DNA of 64,000 nt. Origin: Phragmites australis (Eukaryota > Streptophyta > Magnoliopsida > Poales > Poaceae). Positions 34,475 through 45,849 of this stretch are shown in pieces (the first letter of the stretch is position 1; every line of letters starts with the position of its first letter). The notes beneath the pieces are model-generated. The model did not search any database. It was not told the origin of the DNA and saw nothing but the letters and a program-made list of their open reading frames with translations. The stretch is from assembly GCF_958298935.1 (NCBI RefSeq), contig NC_084933.1:6803001-6867000 (forward strand), in the 5' to 3' direction. Position numbers and translations under genes: made by a program.

Positions 34475-34740
34475 GTCCCCCTTGGGGTCCCAACCAGTCA
34501 CTCCGACCACCCCTCAAGTCCCAACCACTCACTCTGACCACCCACTTGGGGTCCCGACCAGTCACTCCGAGCACCCACCAGTCACTTCGACCACCGACCA
34601 GTCACTCCGACCAACCACTCGGGGTCCGACCAGTCACTTTGACCAACCACTTAGGGTCCGACCAGTCACTCCGACCATCCACTCATTGTCCAACCAGTCA
34701 CTCCACCCACCTTCTCGGATCTGACCACTTAGTCAAAGTC
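34475..34740 (+). repeat. Minisatellite in RLG-2 leader
   Basis: About eight imperfect units of roughly 30-35 bp built on GACCAGTCACTCCGACCA and ACTTGGGGTCC, pyrimidine-biased on this strand. It lies in the untranslated leader before gag. Downstream, 34920-35015 is A-rich with several A8-A9 runs. Confidence 0.8.
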
Positions 34741-35418
34741 GCCCACCTTCTCGGATCCGACTACCATAGCCAAAACAGAGGTAGCCAAAGTTCAAAGAGA
34801 GACAGAGAGAGAGTATCTTTTATTACCTTTATACCCTTGCTCTCCGGAAAAAGTTTGTAACCCATATACCTCTTTTGACTTAGAAAAATCAGTAGAAGAG
34901 TTTTGAGTTTATGTCATATTTGCAACAAAAAAAAAAGGAAAGCAAGAAGCAAAAAAAAAAGAGAAGAAGCAAAGAGTGCAAAAAAAAAAGAGAGAGAGAA
35001 TTCAAAAAAAAGGGAATCAGTTTGCATTGCAAATTTTGTTCTATTATGCTGGTGTCTGTTATAGTTTTCGGCTTGCTTGAGCTAGTTCTAGGAACGTGTT
35101 CGGGCCAGCAACTGTGACGAGTACTGTGGACTTTTATTCAGCTTTGCTAATCTGATTTCAATTATTGCTATTCCTTGCTACTAAATATTGACTGTCCAAG
35201 CTACACCTTCTCTCGATCAGAACGGTTTCTCCCCTTTCAACTATCTCACTCGCACCCAATAAGGTATCATGAACCAGCCACCAGTTGTGCCAACTGCTGT
35301 GTATGGTAAGAACACTTGCAAGAGCGTGGTAAGACACTTGAGACTGTGTGACTCAACCTCCACCACCTAGTAGTCGATATGGATAATATCTTTTGTTATC
35401 TTCTGCAAACTACTAACC

Positions 35419-36835
35419 ATGCCAGATGAAACATTAGGTGTGAAAGAGTGTGTTTTGAGGGAAGAACTCACAATGTTGTTGGATAATCATCGGAAAACTA
35501 TTAGTAACGACATTGACAAGAAGCTTGCGGGAACCAATATCGCATTGCAACGACTCAATGAAAGCCTTGCAATACTCAACACACGCTCTGATCGATTGGT
35601 TAATCTGCCACCAAACAATGGTCGACTGGATCCTGATGTTGCAGCTCATGAATAAGAGGAGTCCATCGTGGATGAAGAAATTTTGAGGCAAGAACTTGAC
35701 GCCTTTGATGCACGACAACGGAATCGACTGAACTTCAACCATCAAGGTATGAGAGGTAATGATTTTCAGCAACATAACCCACGTGTTCATGATGATCCAT
35801 TTGCTAAGGTTAAGTTTACTATACCATCTTTTGCAGGTGCTTAGGATACTAAAAAGTATTTAAATTCGGAGATGACGGTCTAACAGAAGTTTAATGCTCA
35901 TTTGGTTCCTGAAGTACATAGAGTTAGGCAAGCCACAAGTGAATTTAAAGATTTTGCAATCATCTGGTGGAATAGAGTTTGCATCGATGGATTAGCGCCT
36001 ATGACATGGAATGCTTTAAAGGATGCTATGCATAACAGATTTGTTCCACCCTCTTTTAAACGTGATTTGCGTAAGAAATTACAGCGCTTAAACCAAGGTG
36101 ATAGATCCGTAGAATAATATTATCAAGAGCTACAAATTAGTATGTTGCGTTGTGATAGTATTGAGGATGAAGAGGCTACAATGGCACACTTTTATGGAGG
36201 GTTAAGGTGTGAAATTCAGGATATAGTTGATTACAAAGAATACGATAGTGTTCCTAGATTGTTCCAACTTGCGTGTTTGGTAGAAAAAGAATTGCAAGGA
36301 CGACAACAGAGACCAAGGAACAATTTTGGAAGCTCAACTTCTTCAAAATCAACGCCGGGTCAAGACAAAACAACCCCACAATCAGCTTCACGGTCTGCTG
36401 CCCCCTTCTCAGGTAGGGCGTGTTCAGCAGTACCCTCAACACTGTCACATGCTCCCGAGGTAAGTAAATCCATAAGTGTGCAGGGTCAAGCCAAGAGCTC
36501 TTCTTTAGTTACCTCTACAGACCGATCGACCAGGATTGTATGCCACTGATGCAAGGTGATGGGCCACGTCATGAAGGATTGCTCCAGTCAGGGAGCATAC
36601 ATTGCAACAGAGGACAGTGGATACGTAAGTGCTAGTGATGTTGAGTATGAATATGCACTTGCAACTAACCTTGCAGGTAAAGAGGACGAACTCGAGATGG
36701 ATATCGACCATGAGGAAGAATTGAGTGTAGCTGCTACGAAGAATTATAGGACACTCATTGTGCAGCAAGTATTAAGTACTCAAATGGAGCAAGCGAAACA
36801 GCTACAACATCACAATTTGTTTTAGATATTCCTCG
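35419..36835 (+). pseudogene. RLG-2 gag
   Basis: The ATG at 35419 opens a coiled-coil-like N-terminus (TMLLDNHRKTISNDIDKKLA). Retrotrans_gag motifs follow: FAIIWWNRVCIDGL near 35960, DLRKKLQRLNQGDRSVE near 36065, MAHFYGGLRCEIQDIVDYKE near 36180, and a Ser/Thr-rich linker. The zinc knuckle (36541-36584) has C, C, GHVMKDC, with a stop between the first two cysteines. Internal stops at 35653, 35842, 35881, 36115 and 36547 break it; several are one transition away from Gln or Trp codons. Confidence 0.85.
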
Positions 36836-37550
36836 TAATCAAGGATTATCGTGTTCGAGTCATTATTGATGGAGGAAGCTGCAACAACTTGGTAAGTTCA
36901 GATATGATCAAGAAGCTTGCCTTGCCGACAAGAAATCATCCTCACTCTTATCATATTCAATAGTTCAACAACAGTAGTAAGGTGAAGGTAATGCGAACAG
37001 CTAGGGTGTATTTTTCTATTGGTTCATACCATGATTGTGCTAACTTCGATGTAGTACCTATGCAAGTATTTTCACTTTTATTAGGATGACCATGGGAGTT
37101 TGATACTGATGCAACACATCATGGTAGAACTAATAAGTACACTCTTATGCATAAAGGAAAGAAAATAACTTTTGCACCTTTAACCCCTACTGAAATTGTG
37201 AGATGTGAACAAGAGATAGCTGAAAATAAGAGAAAAGAGTTTGAGAATGAATCTGAAAATCAGCAAGTAGCAGAAAAAGTTTTTCCACTCGAAAAGGAGA
37301 AAGCAACAACAACTTCTAAGTCCGATGGAATTAGACTAAAAGGGTTTGTTATGCTTGCTACTAAACCTGACCTTGTTGAAATTTGTGATAATGGGTTGCC
37401 ATGCTATGCTTTGATATGCAAAGATGCTTTAGTTTCACTCGAGAATATATCTAGCTCTTTGTCTCCTGCTATTCCCAACCTTTTGCATGAGTTTGTAGAT
37501 GTATTTCTAGCTGAGGTACCCCGGGATTACACCTATTCGAGGGATTGAAC
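36836..37550 (+). pseudogene. RLG-2 aspartic protease region
   Basis: VIIDGGSCNNLVSSDMIKKL at 36860-36920 is the protease active site, with D-G-G in place of the usual D-S/T-G. Stops at 36961 (Trp position) and 37087 (Arg position) break the frame. The open frame 37147-37548 carries the linker to RT, with LHEFVDVFLAEVP near its end, a common lead-in to gypsy RT. Confidence 0.8.
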
Positions 37551-38230
37551 ATCAAATTGATTTAATTCCGAAGCAACTTTGCCAAACCGTGCCACATATA
37601 GGACCAACCTGGAAGAGGCTAAGGAAATTCAGTGATAAGTCCAAGACCTTTTGGACCACAGGTATGTACAAGAAAGTCTTAGCCCTTGTGATGTTCCCGT
37701 TCTTTTGGTTCCTAAGAAGGACAATAGTTGGCGTACGTGTGTTGATTGTAGAGCCATCAATAATATTACTATAAGATATCGTCACCCTATTCCTAGGTTA
37801 GTGATATGCTTGATGAGTTGAGTGGTTCTGTAATTGTCACTAAAATTGACTTGAGAAGTGGATACCACCAAATTAGGATGAAACTTGGAGATGAATGGAA
37901 AACCGCTTTTAAAACTAAGTTTGGCTTGTATTAGTGGTTAGTAATATCTTTTGGGTTAACTAATGCACCTAGTACTTTCATGCGATTGATGAATTAAGTT
38001 TTACGTGCTTTCATTGGAAGATTTGTGATGGTATATTTCGATGATATCTTGATTTACAGCAAGACACAAGAATAACACTTTGATTATTTACGTGATGTTT
38101 TTAATGTTCTGTGAGATGCACGTTTGTTCGGTAACCTCGAAAAGTGCACCTTTTGCACAGATCGAGTCTCTCTTCTTGGATATGTAGTTACTCCACAGGA
38201 AATAGAGGTGGATGAAGCAAAAAATCAAAG
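37551..38230 (+). pseudogene. RLG-2 reverse transcriptase
   Basis: Frameshifted RT. RGIEHQIDLIP is near 37540; [20 protein letters not shown] is near 37705-37770; [20 protein letters not shown] is near 37860; ISFGLTNAPSTFMRLMN is near 37950. The catalytic YFDD is at 38033-38044 and RVSLLGYVVT near 38160. At least four stops and two frameshifts are present. The catalytic residues remain. Confidence 0.85.
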
Positions 38231-38935
38231 CCATAAAGAGTTGGATAACTCCTGAGGCTGTTACATAGGTGAGAAACTTTCATGGTCTAGCAGGTTTCTA
38301 TCGGCGATTTGTGCAGGATTTCAGCACCATTGCTGCTCCATTTAATGAGTTAACAAAAAATGAGTAGTTTTCAAATGGGGACCTGCACAAGAACAAGCAT
38401 TCAAGTTGTTGAAAGAGAAGCTCACCCATGCTCTATTGCTCCAACTCTCTGATTTTGGTAAGACATTTGAACTGGAATGTGATGCTAGTGGGATTGAAAT
38501 TGGAGGTGTGCTAATACAAGAAGGTAAACCTATTACTTATTTCAGTGAGAAATTAAGTGGGCTAAGTATGAATTATTCCACTTATGATAAATAATTGTAT
38601 GCTTTAGTCCGTGTGCTTGAAACTTGGCAATATTATCTACGGCCCAAAGAATTTGTTATACATTCTGATCCTGAATCGCTGAAATAGAATACAAGTCAAG
38701 CTAAACTAAGTAAACGACATGCTAAATGGGTAGAATTTATTGAGTCTTTTTCATATGTCATAAAACATAAGAAAGGAAAGGACAATGTGATTGTTGATGC
38801 GCTTTTTAGGCGTTATACCCTGTTATCTCAACTTGATCATAAGATTTTTGGTTTAGAGACTATTAAGGACTTATATGTTGCTGATTTCGACTTTAAAGAA
38901 GTGCTTGAACATTGTAAAGAAGAAAAAATATGAAA
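38231..38935 (+). pseudogene. RLG-2 RNase H
   Basis: Frame 38406-38594 gives FELECDASGIEIGGVLIQEG and KPITYFSEKLSG, the gypsy RNase H start with its catalytic Asp. After a stop at 38592-38594, [35 protein letters not shown] and DNVIVDAL (catalytic D-A-L) follow up to 38815. Later sequence runs to a stop near 38930. Confidence 0.85.
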
Positions 38936-40196
38936 TATAAATATGTGCTGAATGATGGATTTCTCTATCGTGCTAACAAGCTATGCATTCTAGCTAGCTC
39001 CGTTCGTCTTTTCTTGTTGTAGGAGGCGCATGGAGGAGGATTGATGGCACATTTTGGAGCAAAGAAGACTGAAGATGTGCTGGTCGCTCATTTCTTTTAG
39101 CCAAAGATGAGACATGATATTGAGCGCTACGTGTCACGTTGCACCACTTGCAATAAAGCTAAGTCTCGTTTAAATCCACATAGTCATTACATGCCTCTTC
39201 CTGTTCCTAGTGCACTTTGGGAGGATATTTTTATGGATTTTGTTTTAGGATTACCTAGGACAAAGAGGGGGAGGGATAGCATATTTGTAGTTGTGGATAG
39301 ATTTTCTAAAATTGTACATTTTATATCATATCATAAGAGCGATGATACTACAAATATAGCTGATTTGTTTTTCAGGGAAATTGTTCGACTACATGAAGTG
39401 CCTAATACTATCATCTCGGATCATGACACAAAGTTTTTGAGTCCCTTTTGGAGATCACTTTGGAATAAACTGTGAACGAAGCTACTGTTTTCTACTATGT
39501 ATTATCCCCAAACCGACGGTCAAATAGAGGTTGTCAACCGTACCTTATCGACCATGTTTAGGCTGTTCTAAAGAAAAAATTGAGAATGCAGGAAGAGTGT
39601 TTACCGCATATTGATTTTGCTTACAATAGGTCGATACACCGCACACCAAGGTAAGTCTATTTCAGGTAGTGTATGGTTTTAATCCCCATGCTCCTATTGA
39701 TTTACTACATTTGCCAACTTTTGAAAGACTTAATTTAGATGCTAAGAAACATGCCAAATTTATTCTTAAGTTGCATGAAACCACTAAAAAGAATATAGAG
39801 AGCATGACTATAAAGTATAGGATTGCTGGAAGTAAAGGTAAGAAGGAAATAAAATTTGAACCGGGTGATTTAGTTTGGTTGCATTTGAGGAAGGATAAGT
39901 TTCCAAAACTAAGAAAGTCAAAATTGATGTCTAGAGCCGATGGACCGTTTAAGATAATTGAGAAAATCAATGACAATGCATACAAATTGGACGTACCTAT
40001 ATATTTTGGGGTTAGTCCCACATTTAACATTTCAGATTTGAAGCCATACTTGGGAGAAGAAGATGGGCATGAGTCGAGGACAACTCCAATTCAAGAGGGG
40101 GCGGATGATGAGATCATGGCTCCTTCAGATATGATCAATACTATTAGTATTCCTCAAATCATACAAGGTCCAATTACAAGAGCACGTGTGCGATAA
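38936..40196 (+). pseudogene. RLG-2 integrase, running into the 3' LTR
   Basis: HHCC domain: H in EAHGGGLMAHFG near 39030, CTTC in [15 protein letters not shown] near 39130. Core: Asp in [14 protein letters not shown] near 39220, Asp in [14 protein letters not shown] near 39415, Glu in [14 protein letters not shown] near 39510. C-terminal frame 39669-40196: EPGDLVWLHLRKDKFPKLRK, FKIIEKINDNAYKLDVP, FNISDLKPYLGEED. The frame crosses the LTR start (40107) and ends 30 codons later at ITRARVR. No chromodomain seen. Stops at 39020, 39100 and 39472 break it. Confidence 0.87.
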
Positions 40197-40996
40197 TTAA
40201 ACCACCAAGTGAACTCGTTCCTTGTTGTTCATGCTTCCCCGGATGGATTACTACTAAATTTTTGTGATGTTTTATTGCTTAGGAACATGGGAGAAGGCCA
40301 AGTCTACTCAGACTCGAGGCTGAGCTCTAGTCATGGTCATGGTCGGAGTCTTGATCGTGGTCGAGTCACAGGACAGGACTTCAGAAAAACAGGCATAACT
40401 CTCTTATACAAAGTCCGTTTTAGGAAATCTTGGACATTCTGGAAAGTTTACAACGATCCCTTTCCAATGGATATGAGGTCGACCAAATATTTCTTATAGT
40501 TTAGTCAAAGTCAAATAAATAAGGTGTTGCGCCACCATTTTGGACCTAGTTGGATCTTGTAATCGTGTCAGGCTCGGAGTCCAGGTTGTGTACGCCTCTT
40601 TCCATAGCTACACAACCTTAGGTCGACCTCCTCACGTCCCCCCTATATATACACTGTAGACGTGCTAGTTTAGGCTTGGGTATTGCTTAGATTATTCTAT
40701 TTTATACAGTTTCACCGCTTGTCCAGTTTGTGGAATCCTAACTCGAGCACTTCATTGGTAATTAGCAATATTCAGATTGCATCTACCTGTTCTTGCTTGT
40801 GTTATTGATTCACTTGCAGGAAAAGCCTTCTTGGTGAGGTCAACCGCGTATTGGCACGGTTGATAATCACGGAGTAGTGGTGTAGTGGTTACGAGGATTC
40901 TCTATCTGTCTTGGTCAGTGCCTTGGATCATCAACGTTGAAACTCCACCAATCAACTTATCATATTACCTTCGGAAGATCGGGCAAACGCGTATCA
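40107..40996 (+). repeat. RLG-2 3' LTR
   Basis: Preceded by the purine tract CAAGAGGGGGCGGA, starts TGATGAGATCATGGCTCC, ends CGCGTATCA; 890 bp. It is shorter than the 5' LTR mainly because the hexamer array is contracted. TATA box at 40644-40651. Confidence 0.88.
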
Positions 40997-41009
40997 GATA
41001 ATAAGAGCT

Positions 41010-41492
41010 CTAACTAAAATAGCAGTGTCTATATAGATGCCTACGACTGCAATGGAAATAGGGAAACCTACTACAGAGCTCAACTATGGAGTGTTAAAGG
41101 TTCCTCTTTTCGGTGCCAATGGGTCAAACTCCCGAGGGTGTGAACATCGATAAGTACGGTATGACTATAGTGGACCAAAAACTCGTTGGATACAGGGAAA
41201 AACCATTCATACTTGCTAATGATGTTATGCAAGTCTTCTATGTAAAGGACCCAGACACGGCTAACAAGGAGGAGCGCACGTGGTTCTTCAAAGAAAAAGA
41301 ATGATTGTCGGAGTGGAGAATGTTGATGATGAGGAAGACTATAATCAATTCAACACGCTACCTCCTTTCAGAGAGGACGTCGACCTAGGTCCCATGGAAG
41401 ACACCGACGAACCTCCCTATGTACATTGTGATCATAATGAAGGGATAATCGTTAAGACAAAGTATCTAAATTGTAATAATTACGATTTATGA
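41010..41492 (+). pseudogene. CACTA-2 TNP2 transposase, C-terminal DUF4216 part
   Basis: Continues the transposase after RLG-2: ELNYGVLKVPLF near 41080, then DKYGMTIVDQKLVGYREKPF and ILANDVMQVFYVKDP (41113-41270). A frameshift near 41280 follows, then QRKRMIVGVENVDDEEDYNQ in frame 41280-41492. This is the DUF4216 domain typical of plant TNP2 C-termini. The terminal stop is at 41490. Confidence 0.82.
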
Positions 41493-41559
41493 ATTTTTTT
41501 AGATGCAATTATAACTCACTTTTGTTATGGAATCTTCAATTTCTCTGTGGCGTGAAACT

Positions 41560-41910
41560 AAAAAAAAATCTTTTGCACCACGCGGTACCAACAGTGAAAG
41601 GGGTTAAGCTGCCGTGGACATATTGAGTTGGCAGTGAAACTACATTCACTGCCGGTGTACTTATTGGGCCGGTAGTGAAAGTACTTTCACTGCCAGTCGT
41701 CCTATTGAGCTGGCAATAAAGGTACTCTTTCAAATTTAAATAAATATGTATTAGGATTTTAGGTCAATAGAATATTAATAAATATAGACAGTACAAACTC
41801 AATCGAAAACTCTTGAGTAGCCCTGCGTTTGTTCTTCCTTACTTGGTGCAGGTCGTTGGTTCGATCCTCATATTGAGTCGGCAGTGAAACCCCTCCTCTA
41901 TATAATTGCT
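41560..41910. repeat. Internal block of CACTA-2 subterminal-type repeats
   Basis: Units of GGCAGTGAAA and TTCACTGCCGG in both orientations, the same family as those beside the right end at 47815-48045. A subterminal array is expected next to a terminus, so its position 11 kb inside is odd. Confidence 0.65.
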
Positions 41911-43040
41911 CGATGCCCGCCCTTTGACACTTAGAAAAAATTTTCCAGCCTATGCCCTCTATGCCAAAATGCCTCCCACCGCCTCCTCCATGACGCCGTC
42001 ATCCCTGCCGCATCCTCCCTAATGCCCCCATCCCCGGAGCCCCGTCATCCCCGTCCCGGAGGCCGCCGTCCCTGGAGCCCTATCGTCCCCGTCCCGGAGG
42101 CCGCCGTCTCCATCCCCGACGTCGCCGTCCCCCATCCCACTCATGCCGCCATCATCTGCACCTGCCCGCCTCGCTGACCGATAGAGCAAAGGTAAATTTT
42201 ATCGTCACCTCCCTCCCTACTCTGTTAATCTGGATAGCAGGTTACATGTGCTTTATGCTCTGTGATGAAAGAAGCACTGAGACTGGGTTTGATTTATGAG
42301 TGCACTAGCATAGACCTGGATGTTACTTGTTGTATGTTCGGTTTTGTACCTGTACACTGAGAAATTGATGTTGGTTTGGCTATCCAGTGCAATACATGTT
42401 AAAAATTGATCCCTGAATGTGTGCTGCTATGATTTCAAAGACTACCTAATGTACTTGATACTTGGTAAATTGTTATGTTACCTTCTCTGAGCAGTCATTT
42501 TGCAAACTAATATTCAGTTCTCCTACCTTGGCACTTTCTTATTTGTTCTATTCAGATTTGTGCACTTTGTTAGCATAGCAGCCATATCCATGATGATGTC
42601 TTAAATTTTGAACAACTAGATCAGGTTCTATTTGCTAGCTGAAATCTCAGAAACATTGATATGATAGGACAGTGGAGGACATTGGTGCAAATTATCGAAG
42701 TCCTAATACGACCATTCTCTCTACGGAGAAGCAAACATTTCTTTTGAAATACAATAAAATAGTGTCGATGATGGTATGGCTCGACGCCATATTTCTTTAT
42801 TAGTTCCTGGACTTTAGTATTGATTACCTGTTCAGAGAGAAAGTTACCATTCTTCTCAAGTACTGAAGTCCTAATAAGGCCATTTGCTTCCTTTTCGAAC
42901 AGGTAATCAGTACTGAAGTCATAATAAGGTCATTTGCTTGAGCCACTATGCTGTAATGTAACATGAACACTATCTTTTCTTTGTAGTAACATTTATTGGT
43001 GTTAGTGTGGTTTGTATAGTATATCTTTTTTGCATATTCT
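41911..43040 (+). other. GC-rich exon-like block and AT-rich intron-like stretch
   Basis: 41975-42185 is CCG/CCC-rich (repeated GTCCCGGAGGCCGCCGT) and ends AGCAAAGGTAAATTT, a plausible exon end and 5' splice site. 42190-43040 is AT-rich with no frame, as in a plant intron. It could be the first exon and intron of the second CACTA gene. No protein homology. Confidence 0.4.
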
Positions 43041-43477
43041 CTGAAATTTAGGACTGCTATGACATGGTACGTTGTTCAGCCCTGGCATAGTTCAACTCCT
43101 GTTATGTGTTGTATTAATTGGAGAACTATTTATCATACATGTGACTGCAAAGCTCGACTGGGATGGTTATTACACATGCACCTTGCACTTCTTTTCACTA
43201 TCCCAGTCGAGCTTGCAGTCGTATATAATTATCTCCATAATATTATGCGGATCAATCAAATAATAGACTCTTTGTTGGATGGTGGTCGCATATGATGCTA
43301 GTGACTAATTTTTGTTTTTGTTTATTGCTTTTCTTCTTACACACCCTAATGTATAGATACTGATACTATGCTTATTTTAGTACTGATCAATGCACTGTTA
43401 TGATGAGTTTGTATGAAAAGCACTAACTAGTATATCATTTATGCATATTAGCTGAAATTTAGGACTGCTATGACATA

Positions 43478-43741
43478 GTATGTTGTCCACATGGCCGACA
43501 AAGTGGAGTGTTCTCCAGTTGGGAGGAATACCACGCACAAGTTAATGGACTCAAAGGAGCATGTTACAAAGGATACAAGTCCAAACATGAAGTTGTTGCA
43601 GCATACAACAGTCAAATCATCCAAATTGAGCTAAAATTGGCTAACTTTGAAAATAAGAAGAAGTGTGATGTCACGTGTAACGATGTTATAATCCTAGTTC
43701 TGGTTGTAATCATCATTATTTTGCTATGTAAGATAATGTGA
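43478..43741 (+). pseudogene. RNase H1-type hybrid-binding (viroplasmin-like) domain with membrane tail
   Basis: Readable product: GVFSSWEEYHAQVNGLKGAC, YKGYKSKHEVVAAY, then a polar linker and the hydrophobic tail DVIILVLVVIIIILLCKIM before the stop at 43739-43741. The first part matches the RNase H1 N-terminal hybrid-binding domain (also called Cauli_VI/viroplasmin), which binds RNA-DNA hybrids. The tail looks like a C-terminal membrane anchor. The expected YVV start of the domain is at 43478-43492 but one base out of frame, and no ATG is in frame. It may be an exon after an intron, or slightly damaged. No RNase H catalytic domain follows. Confidence 0.65.
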
Positions 43742-43993
43742 CTTGTAAGATCAATGTGTCAATGTGTCAATACGTTTATGCCTATTTTGCTTTGTAAGAT
43801 GTGACATCTTTTTGTTAAATATGGTTATAATGTACTCAATTACAATATTGTATGTGTATGCATTCTATCTATCAACTTCCTCATAGTTATCTCACTCTTT
43901 TGACAGCCTCTCTCCCTCCCTCATCGGCATTATCTCTATCTATAGAATACTCAACCGCTCATCATCATCACATGCAGAACTTCTAGGAAGGGA

Positions 43994-45795
43994 TGGCACC
44001 ACCAACCACCGATCCGGCCCAGGTGCCAGAAAGAAATGTAGTGCTACCATCAAACATGGAAGAAGGTAGCCCGAGCCACTACCTCAACCTGGAACAAACA
44101 GACGTGGAGGCAATGAGGTAATTCATAAGTAGATGAATGCATTCGTTCTACATATTATCGTATAGGTTCCCAATAGTTTTTTCGCTTATGCGCAGATGCT
44201 TGATGCTCCGGAGGGTCACGACAATGAGCAATCACAGGAGCGGCATTGTGTCCGAGGTCCCTCAAAGGTGCCTACAGGACGATTTGTGATCACAGAGGTC
44301 TCACCAGCAGGGGAGCCAACTACCCCTGAGAGAGTTCTGGACCCATACAAGTGAGTCTATGGGATTGTTGTTAAGGATCACGTGCCCATTAGCTACAGAT
44401 TATAGACTGGCGAACGAGGTGATCAGCACGTGGTTCCTGATTCGATCAAGAACGATATCTTATGGCCCAAGATATTAGAGAAGTTTAACTTCCCTAATGG
44501 GACCGATATGGAAGTAGTTAAGCATAAGACACTAATGATTAGGGCCTTTCATTTAAAAACTGGAATGGCACACTGAACAGAACGTATGTGCAGAAAGGTA
44601 CAACTCCAGATTTTAGCAAGCAGTCGCAACTGGAAGATCATTGGTAAGACTTTACGGAGTACAAGTCGTCGGAAGAAGCACAGAGGTTGAGTAAGGTTAA
44701 CAAAGCGAACTCAGAGAAGAACCTCTACCACCACAAAGTCGGTAGTCGTGGGTACGTAAGGAAAAAATGGCAGTGGCAACAACAGCTAAATCAACTACGA
44801 GAGAGAGGTGTCAAGCCTGAGACGGAGGGCTGAAACGATCGATCGACGTGCTTCCTTCTTAGGAGGGGTGCTTCTTACTCGTCTGATGGAAGCTTATGCT
44901 TTACGATCTCCAAAGCTTGCAGAAGCCCACGAGCAGTCTGCACAAGGCTCTTTCAAGCCAGACAGGGATAGGGATGAGCTCACTTTGGCCCTGGGAAACA
45001 AGGAGCACAGTGATCGCACTCGAGGCGTTGGGGTGATGGGTTGGAAATATGGATTCACAGGCGACGTCGACAGTTACAAGAGTCGAAAGAGATCCCAAGC
45101 AGAGCGAGAGGCAGAACAAGCTAGGATGATGCACATGCTTGAACAAGCACTACAACATGGAGGCAATATATAGATGAAAAGGTAGCACAAGCGGTACAAC
45201 AAACCCTCATGCATGAATGGGGTGCCATTGTGAACGATCGGGAACAGCTTGCAACGTCTTCTAATGTTGTGCGCTCCAGCCCCGTGCTCGTAGGAGTAGC
45301 TGTGCGTCCATGGGAATTTCGGGAGCTAACCCCATCACTTATCCCGTGGACCTCTTCACACGGAAAACACTGTGTGAACTGCACATTGGTGCTATGAACA
45401 TTACCATCAAGGTGGCTTCTAGCGTGGCTTATCCCCGCAGCTCCCATGAACATTTGCACGGACGACCGATACCGTAGGGCTACGCCATGGTTAAAGTAGA
45501 CGAGGCAGTTGACCAATATCGTCATGTTGAGGTGGATTACCCCGCAGAGGAGAAGCCAAACACTATAGGAGAGAACGAGCACACATTCATCGCATGGGAG
45601 AAGACCTACATAGTGTTTCCACCAGGGACAATTACCGAGAATCTCTACTCTCCACTACACCCCGAGCCACCATCGCCTCGAAGATCTCCCTCTCCTCAAC
45701 CATCTCCCAAAAGAATTCCACCTCCTCAATCATGGCCTCGAAGAAGTCCACCACTGAACAAGCCAGCACCATCAACAAGCCAGCCATCAGCTTGA
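43994..45795 (+). pseudogene. CACTA-2 second gene: Transposase_24 and DUF8039-like protein
   Basis: Exon-like start MAPPTTDPAQVPERN at 43994-44119 before a GTAATT splice donor. After 44205 come VVKDHVPISYRL, DSIKNDILWPKILEKFNFPN, then TPDFSKQSQLEDHW and KVNKANSEKNLYHHKVGSRG, the Transposase_24 (TnpA/Ptta-like) signature. The frame 44808-45173 is a charged helix-rich part. 45370-45610 gives CELHIGAMNITIKVASSVAY, YAMVKVDEAVDQYRHVEVDY and EHTFIAWEKTYIVF, a DUF8039-like domain. A Pro/Ser-rich tail ends at 45795. Several stops and frameshifts. TnpA-type proteins bind subterminal repeats. Confidence 0.75.
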
Positions 45796-45849
45796 AAAAC
45801 AAGATCAGGTTCTAAAACATCCAAGCAGACGACATCATCTAAGAAGTCG

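Larger units (their letters stand above)
33177..40996 (+). mobile_element. RLG-2: Ty3/gypsy element nested in the CACTA-2 transposase
   Basis: Complete element of 7.8 kb: LTRs 33177-34168 and 40107-40996, PBS, gag, protease, RT, RNase H, integrase, PPT-like tract. It splits the CACTA transposase between its DUF4218 and DUF4216 parts. The gag and integrase style ([38 protein letters not shown]) fits chromoviruses of CRM or Reina type. No chromodomain is visible and the integrase frame runs into the 3' LTR, which favours CRM. The flanks (CAATG left, GATAA right) do not match as a TSD. Confidence 0.85.
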
